From Gentiana macrophylla (Eukaryota; Streptophyta; Magnoliopsida; Gentianales; Gentianaceae): a stretch of 64,000 nucleotides of DNA. Shown piece after piece: positions 23,749 to 35,337 of this stretch. The DNA is taken from NCBI GenBank assembly GCA_026214975.1, contig JAOBSW010001141.1:1-64000 (forward strand). Direction: 5' to 3'. The position numbers were made by a program, and so were the translations under genes. The notes under the pieces are model-generated. The model was not told the DNA's origin and made no database searches. It saw only the letters and a program-made list of their open reading frames with translations. Numbering within the stretch: position 1 is the first letter of the stretch; every line of letters begins with the position of its first letter.

Positions 23749-24880
23749 TTTTTTTTTATTTCGGTAATTTTAATTTGTTTGGCTGAAAAATAGTTATAAG
23801 CCAAAGGTGATGAGATAAAATGGTGATAATGGAGGACGGTTGGAACTTCAAATTAGGTGTTCAAATTTGAAATTCATTTAAAAAAATCATTTGAAAAAAT
23901 CATTTCAAATAAAATGCATAATCAAGTTAGGTATGTCACTCTTTTAATAAACATGCAATTTATTGTTGAGGTACTTCTTTCTTCCTTATTCTTTGACATT
24001 CTCGCACGTGTAAACAATTAACCATGCGGCACAACATAATTTTAATTTTTTTTTGGGGTGCACACACCATATTTGTATTAGAAAAAATGGAACGCAAGTT
24101 GTGATGAGATTTTTTTTTTTTTTTAAATTAAATTTTGTGTTGTAATCTTCGTGGGATAGTGGGACAATGGCTATTTTTCTTGTTGTGATGACATTTTTCT
24201 GTTTTTTTTTTTAGAGATATTTTTCGGATTTTTTTTTTTTTTTTTTTTTTTTTGGGCTGAAAAACAGGAACACAAATATATGGAACGGAAGTTTGTAAAT
24301 TTCGTGGGATAATGGCGTGACGCTTCATAATAATATACAAATACATGGAACGCAAGTTGTGATATTTTCGGTTGTGAGGAAAAAAAAATTTCTTTTGTTT
24401 TTTTTAAATTTTGTGTTGTAATCTTCGTGGGATAGTGGGATAATGGCTTTTCTTTTTTGTGATGAAATTTTTCTGTTTCTAATTCTTAGAGATATTCTTT
24501 TTTTCGGTTTTATTGTTCTGTTTATAATTTTTAGATATATTTTGTTTTCGGTTTTTTTAAAGCTTTTTCGGGTTTTAGGTGGTGGCCAGAGAGTGGGGAG
24601 GGGAATTTCTTCCTCGTGTAAATGCTGTGATATTTTCATGGAGATAATGGAAATGTTGTGAACGTCATTGTAGAATTTTGGCAAATATACACACACAAAA
24701 AAAAACCAAAAAGAGTTTTTTATTTAACATAAGAAATGAAAATACAACATGAAACTGAAATATGTTTAACATTAAAGGATATGGAAAATAACAAAGGAAT
24801 ATTTCGGGAAAAAGAGCGAAATGCAAAGGAAAAAGCAAACGACAACACATAACTGCATAAGAGTAAACAACAACATTTAT
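23749..24880. other. AT-rich flank with T-runs
   Basis: Right-hand continuation of the sequence split by the Tat-type element. It holds several T-runs and a repeated 'cgtgggataatggc' phrase (near 24150, 24307, 24430). The 'gaacgcaagttgtgat' phrase occurs near 24090 and 24350. No gene is recognised. It joins the 3' side of the RIN13-like gene. Confidence 0.5.
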
Positions 24881-25445
24881 TCATAAAAGTAGACGTTTTT
24901 TCTTAGTTTTATCTCGCTTATCCTTCCATGCTTTTGTGTCCAGAGCATGGCAAAGCCCGCGAACACCAATCCATAGGTTGCAAGGAGCGGGCATATCACA
25001 AACAAAACAATAACACTGCAATGGCAACACAAATCTTTCAGTTTCACAGGATAAGATACTTCTACCATACAGTCTCCCTTAAAAGAATATGAAAAGAGAA
25101 AGTAAATTGATAGAAAGAATACCAGGTCACAGTGTTCGTGAGGTGACCTGTCAAAAGGGTACGTTAAACACACGTGTCTGGAATAGGGGTAATCTCTGCA
25201 TGCCACCTACAAAAAAAACAATGGTTAAGATATGAACTACATTATTTAAAACAATATGTGTTTTGGAATACACAAATATTTAGTCAGTGATTGTAATACA
25301 AATAGCAAGATACCTTCCCCTTTTCGGCAACCATACAAATATCAGAACCATCGGAGCTATCGACATTAGCAACAGAATAAAACTGAGGGTCAAAATCAAA
25401 TGAAACACTCTTTGGTCTCCTCAAAAGGGGACATATGCGCATCAT
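24881..25445 (-). CDS. RIN13-like zinc-binding protein, three exons (possible captured gene)
   Basis: Three minus-strand exons splice in phase with GT-AG introns: 25314-25445 (ATG, preceded in frame by TAA), 25123-25206, and 24881-25015 (TGA). They give about 116 residues. The conserved signature spans the junctions: 'ACRDYPYSRHVCLTYPF', 'SPHEHCDL', then 'CYCFVCDMPAPC', a His/Cys set fitting a zinc site. From memory of the family this resembles RPM1-interacting protein 13-like plant proteins, which read RDxPHxRHLC...HExHCDxCYCYVCD. An open alternative frame upstream of the ATG (to about 25540) overlaps exon 1, so a frameshift may have shortened a longer protein. It may be a working gene, or exons captured by a mobile element. 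Confidence 0.65.
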
Positions 25446-25691
25446 TTGGAGTTACAGAAGACCCTGGTGAGAGAGTTACAGGAGACCCCGAGGTCAGACC
25501 AGGGTTATTTCTGTTTGTGCAGAATTTGGGGCGATCATATTTAGAAAGAGTTTTTTTTGTGAATGGGTAAAATGGAAACTGGTGGTAGCTTCTGTGAATT
25601 TTGAATTCTGTATATAGAGTTGAAGAAAGAGGAGGGATAGTGGGTTATTTTGTATGTGGCAGTTATGTTAGTAGTAGTGGGATAATGGGGC
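25446..25691 (-). other. Possible upstream coding extension of the RIN13-like gene
   Basis: The minus-strand frame offset by one base reads 'RPKFCTNRNNPGLTSGSP' and runs into the start of exon 1. It looks protein-like and would join exon 1 if one frameshift were assumed. Beyond about 25560 nothing is recognised. Confidence 0.35.
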
Positions 25692-26247
25692 TACAACCGC
25701 ATAACACACACAAAAAAAAAAAACACTAACCACCGCCTATTTTAATTATAAAAAAAAACTGAAAGAAAAGCAAACAAATTATCCCAACCTCCCTTTATCT
25801 GTACAGTTTTTTGTAAGATGTGTTTGTTATTTTATTATTTTCTTTTTTAATAAAGGATGGGCCAGCAGTTTTTTTATTTTATTTTAATATTCGGCTGTTT
25901 TTTGGTTTTATCTACCGCATAACACACACAAAAAGAAAAAAAAAAACACTAACCACCACCTATTTTAAGTAAAAAAACTGAAAGAAAAACAAACAAATTA
26001 TCCCAACATCCCTTTATCTTAATACAGTTTTTTGTAAGATGCGTTTGTTATTTTAAAGTTTTGTTATTTAATAAAGGATGGGGCGGCACTTTTTTTTTAA
26101 TATTTTTTTTTGTTTTATCTACCGCATAACACAAAAAACAAAAAAAAACACACCAACCACCGCCTATTTTAAGTAAGAAACTGAAAGAAAAACAAACAAA
26201 TTTTCCCAACCTCCCTTTATCTGTACAGTTTTTGTAAGATGTGTTTG
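25692..26247. repeat. Three-copy tandem repeat of about 210 bp
   Basis: Copies begin near 25700, 25912 and 26120 with 'accgcataacac'. They continue through an A-run, 'cactaaccacc', 'actgaaagaaaa', 'caaacaaatt', 'tcccaacctccctttatct' and 'gtacagttttttgtaagatg'. The third copy is cut at about 26247, where the left LTR of the large Tekay element begins mid-LTR. Confidence 0.85.
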
Positions 26248-26847
26248 TAAAAGTCATGTTTTATTGCTTTTTTCTGAGTAAAACCGTGTAGAACATGTTT
26301 GGAATCAAGTAGAGATCGTAAACTGCAGAAAAATCAGGTGTTAGGGTTTTACAGCGTCGAATGCGTATGCAGTGGCTAGCAATGCGCACACATTCCTGTT
26401 ACAGGATGTGTGGTTTCAGTTTCTGCAGGTGGAATGCACACGCATTCACAGGAATGCTCACGCATTCGTGATTCAGGATGTTCAATCATTTTCACAGCAG
26501 GTGCAATGCGCATGCATTCAATGGAATGCGCACGCATTGCTGTTTCAGGATAGTTCTAGTTGTTCCCAGCATGTGCAATGCGTATGCATTGGCTGGACAG
26601 AAACTTTCAGCATTTCTGGTCATGGAATGCGCACGCATTCTAGAGAATGCGCATGCATTGACCCTCAATTTTGAGAAAATGTTGTTTAAGCTATGTATTG
26701 AGATTTAAAAGTTGTTTCATGATTTAATAACATTAATTAAACATGAACAATACTTGATTGAGTTTCTGATGCGTTTAATTCCGGCCTCGAAAGTATTCTT
26801 CAAGAGAGTTGAAGTTCGGGACCGTCGGAAGGGCGTGATAGGCTCGT

Positions 26848-28803
26848 TGATGTGGATGCGGATCCAGGAAACGACTCAAGGGATCAATGGCGAGCTACGA
26901 AACCTAAACCTAGAGTCTTCGACCTAGGCTAAGGCCAAGAATAGACAACGCGTGCTCAAAACGCTGATTCGTTCTTGAAGGATGTAATATCTACGACAAA
27001 GAGACTACTCACTCGCAAGTGATTTTGTTTTAATCAGTCACAGATTAAAACGGCAAGCAGAGAAAGTTCTCAACTCAATAAAATGATTAAACTTCAAAAT
27101 TATATGATGTCTTATTATGATAGCAGCTTGCCTATATATAGGCTACTAATAAAAGACTAGTTTTCCTCCTTGGCAATGTGGGAGAAATAAACTAGTAGAA
27201 TAAAAATCTAAATAAAATAAAATAAACCTAGGCGCCACTTGTAGGGCTTCCTAAGCCTTCTTGTGTCATCTAAGCCCACAAGGTAATTATTAACTAAGTC
27301 CAATGAAAACGAATAAAACAAGTCCAAAATAACTTAAATAATGGCGCCACAAATCTTGCAATCTAACCAAGCCCATCTTCGTTGTCTTCAAGCCCAATTG
27401 CATAAATGATGCATTTTATGGGCTGTTCTTCCTCCGACTTGGGCTGCTCTTGCTCCAAATAAATATCTAGGATTAGATTATTCAAAGCCTCTCGCATCGA
27501 TTTCTTTTGGAGCCTCGTCATAGGCCCATCTCGAATTACCTGATGATCTATCGGTCGCATCGGGACAAAGGTTCGGGAACCTCGCCGTGATCGATCATTC
27601 CCTCCTGCCGCGAAGGATCCGTCCTCGGATCGTAAGGATTGTCAAAGGGCATCAAATCAGCCACATTAATCGAATTCGAGACGCCCCAATCTTCGGGAAT
27701 AGCAATCTTGTAGACGTTGTTGTTGATCCGCTCCAGCACTTCAAAAGGTCCATCACCACGAGGATGTAACTTGGTTTTCTGCTGCTTGGGAAAACGCTCT
27801 TTGCGATAATGCACCAAACTCAATCGCGGGTTCAAAATAACCTCCTTGCGCCCTTATTCGCATGCTTCATGTACCGAGCCGCTGCGTTTTCTAAATTCTT
27901 CCGAGCTCTCAAGATGCAACTCTTTCACCAACACGCCTTTGCGCCACCATCCAAACCGACATGCATACCTGCGGGCAAAGGAGCTAATGAGAAAGGGGTA
28001 TTTGGATTGAACCCATAGACAATTTCAAAAGGTGTAAAATGGGTCGGGAAACCTAAACCTGGAGATCCAGGAAACGACTCAAGGGATCAATGGCGAGCTA
28101 CGAAACCTAAACCTAGAGTCTACGACCTAGGCTAAGGCCAAGAATAGACAAAGCGTGCTCAAAACGCTGATTCGTTCTTGAAGGATGTAATCTCTACGAC
28201 AAAGAGACTACTCACTCGCAAGTGATTTTGTTTTAATCAGTCACAGATTAAAACGGCAAGCAGAGAAAGTTCTCAACTCAATAAAATGATTAAACTTCAA
28301 AATTATATGATGTCTTATTATGATAGCAGCTTGCCTATATATAGGCTACTAATAAAAGACCAGTTTTCCTCCTTGGCAATGTGGGAGAAATAAACTAGTA
28401 GAATAAAAATCTAAATAAAATAAAATAAACCTAGGCGCCACTTGTAGGGCTTCCTAAGCCTTCTTGTGTCATCTAAGCCCACAAGGTAATTATTAACTAA
28501 GTCCAATGAAAACGAATAAAACAAGTCCAAAATAACTTAAATAATGGTGCCACAAATCTTGCAATCTAACCAAGCCCATCTTCGTTGTCTTCAAGCCCAA
28601 TTGCATAAATGATGCATTTTATGGGCTGTTCTTCCTCCGACTTGGGCTGCTCTTGCTCCAAATAAATATCTAGGATTAGATTATTCAAAGCCTCTCGCAT
28701 CGATTTCTTTTGGAGCCTCGTCATAGGCCCATCTCGAATTACCAGATGATCTATCGGCTGCATCGGGGCCAAAGGGTCGGGAACCTCAGTCGTGATCATA
28801 TCA
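26848..28803 (-). mobile_element. Internally deleted Ty3-gypsy element in the Tekay LTR
   Basis: A 1,956-bp insert has TG...CA ends and a perfect CTCGT duplication (26843-26847 and 28804-28808). LTR copies lie at 26848-27597 (750 bp) and about 28062-28803. Between them only about 460 bp survive, encoding the integrase C-terminus. The interior joins the right LTR part-way through, at 'gatccagg' (about 28062), removing the primer-binding site and most of gag-pol. The polypurine tract GGCAGGAGGGAA borders 27598. The pol reading frame runs into the LTR, a feature known from Reina/CRM-type elements. Confidence 0.85.
27363..28060 (-). pseudogene. Integrase C-terminus and pol tail of the deleted gypsy element
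   Basis: The minus strand reads 'TPFEIVYGFNPNTPFSLAPL' (about 28040-27980), then 'KERFPKQQKTKLHPRGDGPF', 'EVLERINNNVYKIAIPEDW' and 'NVADLMPFDNPYDPR' (27548-27835). The tail 'DGPMTRLQKKSMREALNNLI' (27363-27560) lies in the LTR. This is the usual C-terminal order of Reina/CRM-like integrases. The same tail is duplicated in the other LTR (28566-28799). A frame change near 27840 separates the pieces. Confidence 0.88.
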
Positions 28804-29858
28804 CTCGTGCTTTGATGAACTAGAGTTCATCAATGTTTGTGTGTTTTTTAGGATGTGGAGTCTAGCTGTGTAAGTGAGGTAGTAGAGTTGTTAAGGTGAG
28901 CTTTATCTTTGAAAACACTTAGGTGGCTAGTTAATACCAAATAACTTACATACGTGGTAGTAAAAGATAAAACGTCATATATTCTTCTTCAGACACCGAT
29001 TCATATTAGCATTGTTGTACGTTCATAAGGGTGAACAATGCTACTTGCTCAAAAGGCTAAAGGGTAGCGGAGGAAATTCATCGAACGTATACGCATACCA
29101 GGGAGACCCCGGAGCTATCAGGTGCTATTCACCATTAGTTAGCAAGTATACCTTCAGGCTGATAAACGCCATGTGTAGTGCCCGAATGCTGATGTAACCA
29201 AGATAAATTAGGCTAGATATGTATAGTCATGACGTGTTGATGGACATGAAGTGAACCCTAGATTGAGTCGGTCTTATAACGATAGTCTTTTAATTATAAA
29301 TCTTAATTAATTTGTAGCTTCTACCTCTTATTGAGTAATTGCACTTACCTCAAATGGATGTTTTTCTATGTGTTTGGGGGAGAGAAGATGAATAGGTTGA
29401 ACAAGAGTTCGAGGAAGACATTGATGACGACGTTTGAGGACGCCGACGTTGAAGCTTTTATTGTATTATTTGTTTGATGATACATTAGGACTTTGTAGTG
29501 TCTTTTAGTTTCTTTAGGAGGTTTCGTACGTTATAAGTTTTGCTGGATTTTCCAATGTAATAAATTTACAATTTCTATCTTTAGATATTGAGTTTCCATT
29601 CTTGGTTGTTGGGAAAACAAATATACCCTAGTCTTTTGCTTCCGTTTTTCTTAACTCGATACGACGTAGTAGGGACTGACGTATAATGTGTGATTTATAT
29701 ATTATACGTGCCGAATGTTCCTTTCTGGATAAGGACTTGGTGTCCGGGAATGAGGCGTTATAGTTGCTATCAGAGCGAAGCGTCTTTTAGGCTTCCTTCA
29801 TTTTAAGATAAGACTTATTTAGACCTTTTAATAACGTTCTGGTTCCTTTGATCGTCAT

Positions 29859-32800
29859 TATGGTGACCACAAGAACCGGAGTTCATGGTGAATAGACCAC
29901 TGGAGCACGAGAGGATAGTCCGACCCTCATTGTAGGAGGCGTCTTTGTGCAAGAAGACCCTTAACCCCACTAGAACAACACACCATGACCCCATCAAAAC
30001 CACACTCCACGACCTCAACGGAGCCCGACACCCCAACTTCAACCAATGTACAACTACATTCAACGTGAACCTGGGGAAGCACCCATACGTGTCACCATTA
30101 TGGGTGATATTTGATGGGAGTCAACTTTACTGTACTTTGGTGTGCAGTTTAACCCCCGTTTATCACTTTGTTGACATATTTTAGGTAGATATAGACCTGT
30201 TTGAGAGTAATATCGAGATTTATACGCACGGGGAGTTAAACTGCCATATCGATAGTAAACTCTGCCTTTTTGATGATATTTGACTCTTTTCCGAGCACTT
30301 TTGTTTTGCGGAATTATTCGTGGTGTTTGTTCGTCTGTTATTGCAGGACCTAGGTGACTCGAGGACCCAGAAGGCAATGTGTTGGAATGAGAGAAATGAT
30401 CATAGCATGAATTTAGCATAAAAGTGGAAGAAAAGCTATGTTTGGAGTGAAGACAAGGCAAACGGCCGTTTGCCATACCCCAAACGGGCGTCTGCAGGAA
30501 GGCCACCTTGAACGGGCGTTTGGCAAAGTCAGACAGGCGTCCACATAATTAACACTTCATTTAGAAAGTTGGGTTTTCAGTTGGACGGGCGCCCAAATGA
30601 CCACCAGACGGGCGTTTGGGTAGGTTCAGCCCGATTCAAGAAGCTCATTTAAAACAAATGAGCGTCCAGGGGTTCCAGACGGGCGTTTGGCCCTCAAGTC
30701 ATGGTTCACCAAACGGGCGTTCAGAGGAATGCGAACGCCTGTCCACTTAAGATGAAGCCTTAATATCTTCATATTCTTCAGGAAAACGGGCGTCTGACAT
30801 GACCTGGACGGGCGTTCGTGACCGACAGTAGCAGAATTTTGACCTACTCTATAAATACGCAGCTCATTCAGCCCCTACTCATGTTTTGCCGACTTTAGAC
30901 CTCTCTTGAGCGATTTTGGTGTGATTTTAGTGTAGATTAAACACCCTTTGATCCCTTGATTCCCTCGATAACTTCCTTTGATTCTACACATCTTTTATAG
31001 CTTAGTTTTGCATTACAAGATCAAAGATTCAACTTTTTGGGTGCAACTATTTCTTCATATTTTTTGGATCTGTCTTTCAGCAGTTATATGGTAATGACGT
31101 TTCTTTTATTTATTGTCTTTAGTTCAATTTATGTTCTTTATTCCGTTATTAGCATAATTATGAGTAGCTAAATTCATGTGTAGTCGAATTATGTGAAAGC
31201 GAGGGAAAACCCTAAGGAGGATGATAGGGAGTTGTGTAGTGCCAAAATTATTGTTTAAACGATTAATCCACGTCCTAAAACTTATTTTAACGTCTTTGAA
31301 TTAGATTGATCACCTAGTTCACTATCACACACATCAAACTTATAGATGCATTTTGCCGTGAGATGTGGGATAAGGGTTTTAGGATCGTTGCGTAGATTCA
31401 GCCTAGTTGTTAGGTCCGTTTCCAATATAGAGGTTTGTCATCGTTGTTCGAGCGACTCTAGAGCTTAATAATGTTAGGTTAATCGGTTTTCTAAAGGGAG
31501 AAATAATTAACTTCACATAAGGTTGTTAGATCGAGTTGTTCAGTCTAATCGCTAGAATTAGGAGTTGGCACCCGTGGATGTCGTTATAATACATTGGATA
31601 GGTAGGTCGGTTAAGACATGCTCCCTGTTAAGTCTTTCCTTAGGGGTAAAAGTAGCTCGTGGGATCATAGTTCGACTATACCCTTAAATACCTAGAAGTA
31701 AACTCGTTAGTGTAATCTTTACTTTTGCATTAGTATAATACTCTCCACCATTGTTTTGACCTGAACTAAGTTCTAAATCGACTTTGGTACTTAGACATTA
31801 CTCCCTGTGGATTCGACCTTGAGACCACTATACTACCGTTGACCCGATACTCTGTCGGTTAAGGTTAGCGGTTAGTTATTTTGCTATCAATATTCCACCA
31901 ATTAATATACCTCCACCAGTGAGCTTTTACCATCCACCCCCACCGATATGTGTGTACCCGCTACCGATGAGCCACCATTCTCCACCCGTGTTCCACCACC
32001 AGCAACAACAGACCTTCTACCCTCCACCAGTAGGTCACACCCCTCGACCTACTATACCACATTCACCACGTTTGGATCACCAGCAAGACATTGGTTACCC
32101 ACCCTATGGTTTCCACCAACCTCACCATACCCCAGCTCATCATCCGAGATACCACCCTTATCAGACTGAACCTCAAGTGATCCCTCCTCAACAACCTCAA
32201 CCACCACCATACCCTCAACAATAGCCTTACCAGCAACAAGCACCTCCTGGAATCCCTACCGTTCACCAACTAGCACCACCAATTAGACCACCACCGGCTT
32301 ATGAGCAAGCACCTCCAGTTGACTGGTACACAAAGTTGAAGAGGAACCGAGTTCAAGACTTTCATGGGGGTGTAGAGCTGTCAAAGGCCGATGCTTGGTT
32401 GAGAAGTTTTAAGAAAACGTGCAGAAAAATAAACATCCCCGAGATTAAGATGGCCCAATTAGCAGTTGGTTTCCTTCTGGGTACAGCTGAAGCGTGGACC
32501 GACGCTATTGAGAGTAGCAACGGGAAAGTGACCGATTGGGAAGGTTTCAAGGTTTTGTTTTATAATGAGTACTTTCCGGCAACAGTGCAGGCAGAAAAAG
32601 CGAGCCAGTTTCTAAGCCATAAACAAGTTATTCATATGATGGTATCTCAGTATACCAACAAGTTCAATGAGTTGGGTAGGTTTTACCCTGAGTTGATACG
32701 GATTGAAGAGAGGAAGATGGCATTGTACAAGAATGGGTTATCTCATGAGATACAAGTTGGCATGTTGGGCTTTACATCAAGGAATATGACGGAACTGTTG

Positions 32801-33094
32801 AATAAGGATTTGGAGGTTGAGACCTTCAAGAAGAATCCTACCGTTGTAATCGGAACTAAGAGAAGTTTTGAAACAAGTGAAGTTTATAACCGAGGGGCAC
32901 CGCAGCAGAATGCAAAGAAGATGACGGCACCTCCGGCAGCTACTCCTACCACTGGTGCACCACAGTGCCCGAAGTGCAAGAGGATCCATACTGGTGAGTG
33001 TCGAGCTAACGTGAACGGTTGTTTTCTATGTGGAGAACCAGGGCATTTTGCTACGGCGTTTCAGACAAAGAGGCCTACAAGTAATCAAAAATAG
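29859..33094 (+). pseudogene. Gag of the second Tekay element, split by a solo LTR
   Basis: The first part (29859-30111) begins 'MVTTRTGVHG' with several stops. The frame resumes after the inserted LTR at 31890 with a Pro/His/Gln-rich stretch (31900-32300, one stop at 32222). The gag core follows: 'FHGGVELSKADAWLRSFKK', 'GTAEAWTDAIE', 'FKVLFYNEYFPATVQ', 'NELGRFYPELI'. The zinc knuckle reads CFLCGEPGHFATAF, a CCHC motif whose last Cys is replaced by Phe. Stop at 33094. The 250-codon core (32336-33094) is uninterrupted. Confidence 0.92.
30112..31889 (+). repeat. Solo LTR (Athila/Tat-like) inside gag
   Basis: A 1,778-bp unit begins TGATGGGAGTC and ends TTTGCTATCA. It has a perfect ATATT duplication (30107-30111 and 31890-31894), and gag is in frame across it. 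Near its 3' end 'cctgtggattcgacc' and 'cactatactacc' mirror, in reverse complement, the conserved block of the LTRs at 34403, 49091 and 63035. A TATAAATA at about 30850 follows a cluster of [AG]ACGGGCGTTT words (30450-30832). No interior follows, so this is a solo LTR. Confidence 0.9.
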
Positions 33095-33239
33095 GGAAGC
33101 GGGAAAGGTGGCCCGAGTCACCCAATTCGAGCTTTTTCCGTGGATGCCGAGTATAAGGAATAGATGATAATTTTATTTTAGGTACCTTTATTTGTTTATT
33201 CTAATTTATTAGTGTACTTTCATAGCACGTTAAATCATG

Positions 33240-33810
33240 TTGTATTTGAATTTCAAAAAATGAATTCACATCTAAGGTACAATAATATTAGACAACTTAA
33301 CGGCACGGCCTTGTTTGATACGGGAGCGTCTAACACGTTTATGTAGTCTAAGATAGCTAAGAAGTTGAATCTACCTTCAAAGATCTTAAGAAACACCTTG
33401 GAGATAACTACACCACTAGGAAAGGTAACTAAGATAACTAGGACGATACCTCAAGTGTATGTTTGAGTTGGAACTTATCGATGCAAGAGCGACTTTACAG
33501 TTTTGGACTTTTCAGATTTCGATGTAATTCTTGGAATAGATTGGCTATCCGAGAATTGTGTGCACTTGGATTGTACATAAAAGTGAGTGACCTTTAAAGT
33601 ACCTAGAAAATCATCTAAGACTTATCAATGTAATGTTTACAAACCTAGAACGAAGCGTCACCCGATAATTTCTGTTGTTAAGGCTATAAGAGCATGTCAA
33701 AAAGGTTGTGAAGGCTACTTGTTCTACGCAGTTGATGTGGAACAAGTGAAGCCTAAGTTAGAAGAAACCCCAGTATCCAGAAGAGTTACCGGGAAACAAG
33801 CCGAATAAAG
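33240..33810 (+). pseudogene. Retropepsin region of the second Tekay element
   Basis: The plus strand reads 'TARALFDTGASNTFM'-like sequence with the active-site DTGAS at about 33317. Then 'KKLNLPSKI' and 'DFDVILGIDWL' (about 33515-33550) follow, the usual Tekay protease end. Stops at about 33346 and 33580 interrupt it. A spacer with 'KAIRACQKGCEGYLFY' (to 33808) links it to RT. Confidence 0.85.
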
Positions 33811-33830
33811 AAATAGAGTTTGAGATCACG

Positions 33831-34402
33831 TTGGTACCAACAGCGGCACCAGTTTCTAAGGCACCCTATAGGATGGCCCCGGATGAATTGAAAGTGTTGA
33901 AAGATCAACATAAAGATATGCTTGAAAGAAACATAGTTCAGCCTAGTACCTCACCCTGGGGAGCCCCTATTTTGTTTGTTAAGAAGAAAGACGGTAGCAT
34001 GAGAATGTGCATCCACTATAGAGCTTTGAATAATCTCACCATCAAGAATAAGATGCCCTTACCAAGGATTGATGATTTGTTTAATCAGTTGCAAGGCAAG
34101 AGAGTGTTCTCAATGATTGATCTCAAGTCAGGTTATCATCAGTTTAAGATTAAGGTAGACATACCTAAGACAACTTTTAGTTTGAGGTATGCACTTTATG
34201 AGTTCTTGGTTATGCCTTTTGGACTCACTAATGATCCCTCTGCATTTATGGATTTAATGCAGCGTGTCTTCATGCCATGCTTGGACAAATTTGTGATAGT
34301 GTTCATCGATGACATCATTGTATACTCCAAGGATGAGAAAGAACATGAAGAGCACCTAAGGATAGTGTTGAATACTTTGAAGAAGAACCAGTTGTATGCT
34401 AT
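33831..34402 (+). pseudogene. Reverse transcriptase, N-terminal two thirds
   Basis: One open frame encodes gypsy RT. It begins '[16 protein letters not shown]', then '[18 protein letters not shown]', '[19 protein letters not shown]', '[12 protein letters not shown]' and the catalytic 'FIDDIIVYS' (about 34303-34330). It ends at '...NQLYA', where the Athila-like element has inserted. It continues at 50534 after the 16-kb nest, sharing the GCTAT duplication. The catalytic aspartates are intact in this part. Confidence 0.95.
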
Positions 34403-35337
34403 TGATCGCGTGTAAGTCACTAACGTCGATATTAATAGCAAGAATACTAGGTACATCGTAGTATAGTAAATGCGAGTCAAGGTCGATCCTACAGAGACAA
34501 TGCAACTTTAACTTTAAACGATTCTAACCTAATTAAGAAGCAACATAGAGGCGGTCATAGACCAACAATGAACTTAAAAGAAACTTGGTATTTCTCCCCC
34601 TCTTGTCACCTATCTACTAACTTGGATTAGTTAATCGTTATGTGTACTTCCCCACATAATTTCCTTGAATTAATCGAGCGAGCTTTTGTTTTAATTATCA
34701 TAAGCTACGGGTGCAACTCCTAACCCTATCTACTCCGACAATGGTAGTAGACAATCTATATGCAAGCTACCCTCCTTAATTGGTCCGTAATAGTCCATAC
34801 GCTTAAAGAACTAGAATTGCCGATATCGAGCATTAACTCATACCGCTAACCCGCCGAGACATCTGTCGACACTGATCAACACGTTCCTAGGGTCCATCGG
34901 ACTATGTCCAAACTAACACTTCACCTTGCAAGTTCTTCATGTTAATTTACCAATACAATAAGCAGATTGGCCAGATCTAACCTAGTGTTAATTAAACATG
35001 TCGATCAATGTAGCTGTAGTGAATCCTCTAGATTAAGTTGCCTAAATATTGCCTCGGTAAACCGGTATAGACCGCCGGTTTACCGGGGTCATATTTTCTT
35101 AATTCTGGATCTACATTGCTCAATTATGATTAATCTAAGTAAATCATGGGGTTGTTAAACATTCAGATTAACTAAAACACATAATCACGAACATATCTAC
35201 CATATTGAAGACAAAAAGGAACGTTCAAAGATTCATATGTTCAACAATGGAGAACTAGCTCGACCTACTCAAGCTAGAGATGGGAAAGAAAGGGAGAAAA
35301 CCAGAAATAACTCCTCAAAATCTTGGAATAACTTTAT
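34403..35337 (-). repeat. 3' LTR of the Athila-like element, left part
   Basis: Aligns with 49091-50030 of the right LTR. It is interrupted at the CTTTAT site (35332-35337) by the copia LTR and resumes at 37070 and again at 43772 because of a duplication. It contains the pair 'cggtaaaccgg' and 'ccggtttaccgg' at about 35056-35092. Confidence 0.9.

Larger units (their letters stand above)
26247..29762 (+). repeat. Left LTR of the second Tekay element (interrupted)
   Basis: Matches 54297-55819 of the right LTR in two blocks, 26247-26847 and 28804-29762. The first 669 bases of the LTR are missing. The end reads GCGTTATA rather than GCGTTACA. It contains a cluster of nine AATGCnnnnGCATT-type words (26360-26660). 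Confidence 0.88.

Noticed and set aside
24877..25206. Hydrophobic 109-codon ORF read as a membrane protein
   Set aside because: Its middle is intron sequence with GT-AG borders. The real product is the three-exon RIN13-like protein; the hydrophobic part is exon 3 in a wrong frame.
31919..32224. Pro/His-rich ORF as an independent cell-wall-like protein
   Set aside because: It is in frame with the gag core downstream and with the gag start across the solo LTR, so it is the gag N-terminal region.
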